The notes under the pieces were generated by a model, which ran no database searches, had not been told where the DNA came from, and saw only the letters and a list, made by a program, of their open reading frames with translations. From Clostridia bacterium (GTDB lineage Bacteria > Bacillota > Clostridia > Oscillospirales > Acutalibacteraceae), in contig JAFQQN010000005.1 of assembly GCA_017410605.1 (NCBI GenBank), forward strand, positions 44,741-108,740: DNA of 64,000 bases, in the 5' to 3' direction. This document shows, one piece after another, positions 60,816 through 64,000 of the stretch (position 1 is the stretch's first letter; each line of letters opens with the position of its first letter). A program made the position numbers and the translations under genes.

Positions 60816-61586
60816 TTAAACCAGTTCTCCTACACCGTTTAAAATATATTTTGGGCGGTAAGGAAAGCTATCAATATCTTCAATGGTGGTAACTCCGCTA
60901 AGCACTAAAACGGTATCAATATTTGATTCAATTCCTGCTATTATATCGGTATCCATTCTATCCCCTATAAAGGCAATGTCTTCACTGTGGCAATTAAGCT
61001 TTTTAAGGCCGTGGCGAAGCATTAAGGGGTTAGGCTTTCCTACAAAATAAGCCTTTTTGTTAGTTGCAATTTCAATAGGAGCGATAAGTGCGCCGGTAGC
61101 AGGCATTATGCCTTTTTCGGTGGGGCCGGTTATATCGGGGTTTGTACCAATAAGTTTTGCACCCTTATTTACAAGCTCAATAGCCTTTTCCAGTTTTTCA
61201 AAGCTATAGGTTCTGGTTTCTCCAACCACTACATAATCGGGATTCACATCGTTCATATAAATTCCGTGGTCATAAAGAGCCTTAGAAAGGGCGGCCTCGC
61301 CAATAACATAAGCGGTACAACCGGGCTTTTGGGTGTGCAAAAACTCGGCCGTGGCCATCGCGCTGGTATAAAAATGGTCAGCCGAAACAGTAAGCCCCAT
61401 TCTTTCTAATTTCATACTAAGCTCATGAGGTGTTCTTTCAGAACTATTAGTCAGAAAAACAAACTTTTTATTGTTCTCAATCATCCAATTAACAAATGCT
61501 TCTACACCGTCAAGTATACGGTTTCCGTGATAAATAACACCGTCCATATCACATATGAAGCCAATCTTGTTTTTGATGCTTTCCAT
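60816..61586 (-). CDS. HAD-superfamily phosphatase, NagD type
   Basis: 256 residues. Motif I GFICDMDGVIYHGNRILDG, motif II FVFLTNSSERTPHELSMKL, Lys in YFVGKPNPLMLRHGL, motif IV AFIGDRMDTDIIAGIESNI. Class IIA (NagD) cap between motifs II and III. Substrates in this family are small phosphates such as nucleotide monophosphates or p-nitrophenyl-type analogues; not predictable. Confidence 0.94.
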   Translation of the reverse strand: MESIKNKIGFICDMDGVIYHGNRILDGVEAFVNWMIENNKKFVFLTNSSERTPHELSMKLERMGLTVSADHFYTSAMATAEFLHTQKPGCTAYVIGEAALSKALYDHGIYMNDVNPDYVVVGETRTYSFEKLEKAIELVNKGAKLIGTNPDITGPTEKGIMPATGALIAPIEIATNKKAYFVGKPNPLMLRHGLKKLNCHSEDIAFIGDRMDTDIIAGIESNIDTVLVLSGVTTIEDIDSFPYRPKYILNGVGELV

Positions 61587-61622
61587 AGTTATTCTTCCAA
61601 TCCTTAATGAATAAATTTTAAG

Positions 61623-61850
61623 TTAGTTAACAAACTTCTTATTATCTTTAACCTTTTCAGTAAGCTTTGTTTTATTGCCCTTTTCATCGACAATATATGT
61701 ATTCTCAAGCTGACTTATAAGGCTTTTTTTATAAGCCTCAATATACTCTCTTCTAAGGGCCGCCTGTTCGGTCTTTTCCTCTTCTGTTAAACCCTCAGCT
61801 TTTTGCTTTCTTGCAAGTTCGTTAATACGCTTAATTTTTTCTTCGGTCAT
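61623..61850 (-). CDS. DUF896 (YnzC-like) small protein
   Basis: 75 residues, helical and highly charged: IKRINELARKQKAEGLTEEE, REYIEAYKKSLISQLENTYI. This is the DUF896/YnzC family, whose members are linked to the SOS operon in Bacillus but have no settled function. It begins one base after the DnaI-like stop, so probably co-transcribed. Confidence 0.93.
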   Translation of the reverse strand: MTEEKIKRINELARKQKAEGLTEEEKTEQAALRREYIEAYKKSLISQLENTYIVDEKGNKTKLTEKVKDNKKFVN

Positions 61851-61851
61851 T

Positions 61852-62811
61852 TTAATTGCCTCTTTTCATTTGCTCTAACCTTTTTTGCTGACGAATATCC
61901 TGCCCGCAAAACCTTTTAAGATTATAACAGCCCAAAATACGGGAAGCTACACGTGGTGTATATTTTTCAGCTAATTCTTCAACCGTAAGATTTGTGCTTA
62001 TTATTGTAGGTTTGCCGGAAAGCAAACGGGTATTTATTATATTATAAATAAGTGACTGAGAAAAAGAATTAGAAAATTCTGCGCCCAAATCGTCTAAAAT
62101 TAAAAGGTCGCACCCGAAAACATCGTCTAAAAGAGGTGTTTCGGCGCTATAAGAGAAATGCTCCTTTTCAAGCTTATGTAAAAGGTTTTGTGCCGGGGAA
62201 TAAACTACCCCCATACCCTTTTCTAAAGCCTCTGCCGCAATAGCCAATGAAAGGTGGGTTTTACCAAGCCCTGTACCTCCGAAAAACAAAAGACTTTCGG
62301 AATGTACTGAAAGGTTTTGGCAATATCTAAGACAAAAGCCAAGTATTTTTTCCATAACCTTTTTATCTTCTTCTGTCTTATAATATCTTAAATCAAAATT
62401 GCCGAACCTGCACTGGGCAATAGGCATTTCGGTGCATAGCGCTTTATAGGAAAGCTCTTTGGCGCGGTTTAAAACACATTTACAAAGCTTAGAGCCAACA
62501 TAACCTGTATCGTTACATTCGCCGCAAATAGGTTTAAAAGGCACTATGCCGCTTTTTTCAAGAATCTGCTGTCTTTCGGCAGAAAGAGAGGCAGATTTTT
62601 TCTTTAAAGCCTCTACCCTTTCACTATAACCTCCCAAGGCTGAAATGCCAAGCATTGGGCCAAGCTTCATAATTTCCAAGTCTATTTCGGCCAGACGGGG
62701 GTTAGCGGCCGCCGCCATACTGCGACGGTTCTCATATTCCCTTTTATTAGCATCGCCTTTTTTTCTTATATCCTCCAACGCGGCGGATAAATAAACTTTA
62801 TTATATCCCAT
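61852..62811 (-). CDS. DnaC/DnaI-like helicase-loading ATPase
   Basis: About 319 residues. A Cys cluster (ICGECNDTGYVGSKLCKCVL) marks the N-terminal zinc-type domain. The AAA+ domain has Walker A LFFGGTGLGKTHLSLAIAAE, Walker B LLILDDLGAEFSNSFSQS and sensor TIISTNLTVEELAEKY. It loads the replicative helicase at primosomes. ATG at 62811, one base after the upstream stop, has GGTGA 5 bases before it; an in-frame GTG upstream lacks a site. Confidence 0.94.
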   Translation of the reverse strand: MGYNKVYLSAALEDIRKKGDANKREYENRRSMAAAANPRLAEIDLEIMKLGPMLGISALGGYSERVEALKKKSASLSAERQQILEKSGIVPFKPICGECNDTGYVGSKLCKCVLNRAKELSYKALCTEMPIAQCRFGNFDLRYYKTEEDKKVMEKILGFCLRYCQNLSVHSESLLFFGGTGLGKTHLSLAIAAEALEKGMGVVYSPAQNLLHKLEKEHFSYSAETPLLDDVFGCDLLILDDLGAEFSNSFSQSLIYNIINTRLLSGKPTIISTNLTVEELAEKYTPRVASRILGCYNLKRFCGQDIRQQKRLEQMKRGN

Positions 62812-62812
62812 T

Positions 62813-63748
62813 TCAGTCACCGTTTATAAGCTGGTCAACCACAGAAAGGTCGTAAGAAGCATAGCCACCCTTTTTGTTGTCCGAAGCGTTACTTTTTCCT
62901 TCGTTTTGTTTTTCTAGGTCTTCTTTTGTTTTTATTCCGTCTTTATTCCAGGCCTCTAAAACCGATTTAATATAAGAGGCTCTATATTTCCCAATACTGT
63001 CAATACAAACATCATAAGCCGCCTTTAAAACTTCACGGCTCATTTTCCACTGAGAAACCGCCTTTACCGCCAACCTGCTTTCGCTTTCGCTTGGGGCTCT
63101 CATATCAAGACCAAAAGCCGAGCGCATAACATTCCAGGCTAAACGGGTATTAGAAAGCTCTACAATTTTTCTTTCTGCATCCTCAATGGTTAAAACTCCG
63201 CCGTCTGCCCAATCCTTAGCAATTTTTTCTATGTAATTTACATTACATCTGCCAACTTGAAGAGCGTATTCTACCGCCATTAAAATTACCGATGCATCAA
63301 GTCCCAAATCATCAAACATCCAAACCAGAGAAGAACATTCGCTTTGCTTTAAGGTTCTTCCAAATTTAACCTGGGCTTCGGTAAGCAAAAAGGCAATTTC
63401 CTTATCTTCAAGGCCTCTTTTGGCAACCTCGCCCCTATTAGGTTTAACAACCTTTTTAGGGGGATTTTTTGTGGCCACAGTTTTAACTTCTTTTTGGTGT
63501 ACAATATTTTTATCACAGTTAAGTAAACCAAGCTCACACCAAAAAAGGAGAGCGTCTTTAACATCTTCACAGTCTACCGCCAGGGCTTCAGCAACAACCG
63601 AAGGTTCTAAGCTTTCTGCCATATGTCTGTAACAATAAATTATTACCCTTAGCTGTAATGCACCGGCAAGTTTAATATGACTATCTGCAACCTCTGTAGG
63701 AAGCATAAAAGCAGAGGCCAATTTTTCAGGCTTTATTTTAAACTCCAA
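62813..63748 (-). CDS. DnaD/DnaB-like primosome protein
   Basis: 311 residues. N-terminal winged-helix-like part to about 95, a Lys/Pro linker, then a DnaD domain with EAQVKFGRTLKQSECSSLVW, DASVILMAVEYALQVGRCNV, then YIEKIAKDWADGGVLTIEDA, and a second helical block with YRASYIKSVLEAWNKDGIKT (the YxxxI-type DnaD motif). It helps load the helicase with the DnaI-like partner. The TTG start follows AGGAGAG by 6 bases. Confidence 0.92.
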   Translation of the reverse strand: MEFKIKPEKLASAFMLPTEVADSHIKLAGALQLRVIIYCYRHMAESLEPSVVAEALAVDCEDVKDALLFWCELGLLNCDKNIVHQKEVKTVATKNPPKKVVKPNRGEVAKRGLEDKEIAFLLTEAQVKFGRTLKQSECSSLVWMFDDLGLDASVILMAVEYALQVGRCNVNYIEKIAKDWADGGVLTIEDAERKIVELSNTRLAWNVMRSAFGLDMRAPSESESRLAVKAVSQWKMSREVLKAAYDVCIDSIGKYRASYIKSVLEAWNKDGIKTKEDLEKQNEGKSNASDNKKGGYASYDLSVVDQLINGD

Positions 63749-63815
63749 AAAGAACTCTCCTTTCTGTATAATACAAAATAATTATACCAAATTTATTCGG
63801 GTTTGTAAATGAAAA

Positions 63816-64000
63816 TTATTTCAAAAGGCGAAGCCCTTTAGGATAACGGTTGGTAATTCTTCCCGATGAGTGTTTACCAAACCCTAAAGGACAGCCGCAA
63901 ACACTTATCCCCACAAAGCCATTTTCAGTTTCTTCTGAAGTTATTTCTGACCCCATTAAAAATTTTTCTACCCTTTCATCATTCAGCTCAAGGTTTAAAA
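63816..64000 (-). CDS. C-terminus of RsmF/YebU-type rRNA (cytosine-5) methyltransferase, partial
   Basis: The last 61 codons of a gene that continues past the right edge. The tail GFVGISVCGCPLGFGKHSSG then RITNRYPKGLRLLK is the PUA-like C-terminal end of RsmF-type NOL1/NOP2/Sun methyltransferases. Stop TAA at 63816-63818. The catalytic domain lies outside the window, so activity cannot be judged. Confidence 0.75.
   Translation of the reverse strand, partial: LNLELNDERVEKFLMGSEITSEETENGFVGISVCGCPLGFGKHSSGRITNRYPKGLRLLK

Overview
This is a chromosomal segment of a low-GC Firmicute, most likely a gut-type clostridium of the Oscillospiraceae/Ruminococcaceae kind. That placement is an inference from the gene set: rpmH-rnpA-yidD-yidC-jag, YlxR and an L7Ae-like protein between nusA and infB, a YwlE-type phosphatase, a DnaD/DnaI pair, a dockerin-bearing secreted protein, and strong GGAGG ribosome sites with frequent TTG and GTG starts. 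No CRISPR array, rRNA or insertion-sequence transposase was seen.

Layout. (1) 1-10 kb is an accessory carbohydrate region: four AraC-family regulators, a frameshifted SGNH hydrolase, a large secreted DUF4886-type protein, and a coupled dehydrogenase / Gfo-Idh oxidoreductase pair. (2) 10-13.2 kb is the most unusual part: two tandem barnase-barstar cassettes lie directly downstream of a tRNA-Trp gene. They are separated by near-identical non-coding blocks containing arrays of mini-hairpins, UUCG-capped terminators and copies of the tRNA 3' end. The intact toxin carries a phage head-morphogenesis (MuF/SPP1 gp7-like) cysteine/histidine motif before its RNase domain. The other toxin copy has two in-frame TGA codons. 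A chimeric tRNA pseudogene and a CAT-anticodon tRNA follow. (3) 13.3-16.2 kb holds jag, yidC, yidD, rnpA and rpmH behind a strong promoter, without dnaA, mnmE or mnmG beside them. (4) 16.2-27 kb holds an unrecognised protein, LemA/TPM/FNT genes, a Nif3-like protein, glnS and gltX, a TrpR-like regulator, a flavin reductase, a band-7 protein, a zinc-ribbon membrane protein and a G5/3D cell-wall protein with a structured leader. (5) 27.8-37 kb holds a solitary MazF, a GH3 glycosidase with a palindromic operator, and an operon of polA, ywlE, rimI, tsaD, a pyridoxamine kinase, tcdA and a truncated LacI-like repressor. (6) 37-50 kb holds a secreted transglutaminase-dockerin protein, potABCD with a leader that can hide its ribosome site, a GH106-like glycosidase, an MGMT-fold protein, an EamA transporter, uppP and a YitT remnant. 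(7) 50-61 kb holds CarD and the translation operon rimP-nusA-ylxR-L7Ae-infB-rbfA-nrnA-truB-ribF, ending in a zinc-ribbon/PASTA pseudokinase. (8) 61-64 kb holds a NagD-like HAD, DUF896, DnaI-like and DnaD-like replication proteins and the C-terminus of an RsmF-type rRNA methyltransferase.

The core blocks are ordinary housekeeping genes in tight, overlapping operons. The accessory parts mark polysaccharide use (GH3, GH106-like, SGNH, dockerin, AraC/LacI control) and past phage or toxin-cassette traffic at the tRNA-Trp locus. All calls come from reading the sequence and translations by eye. No database search or folding program was run.
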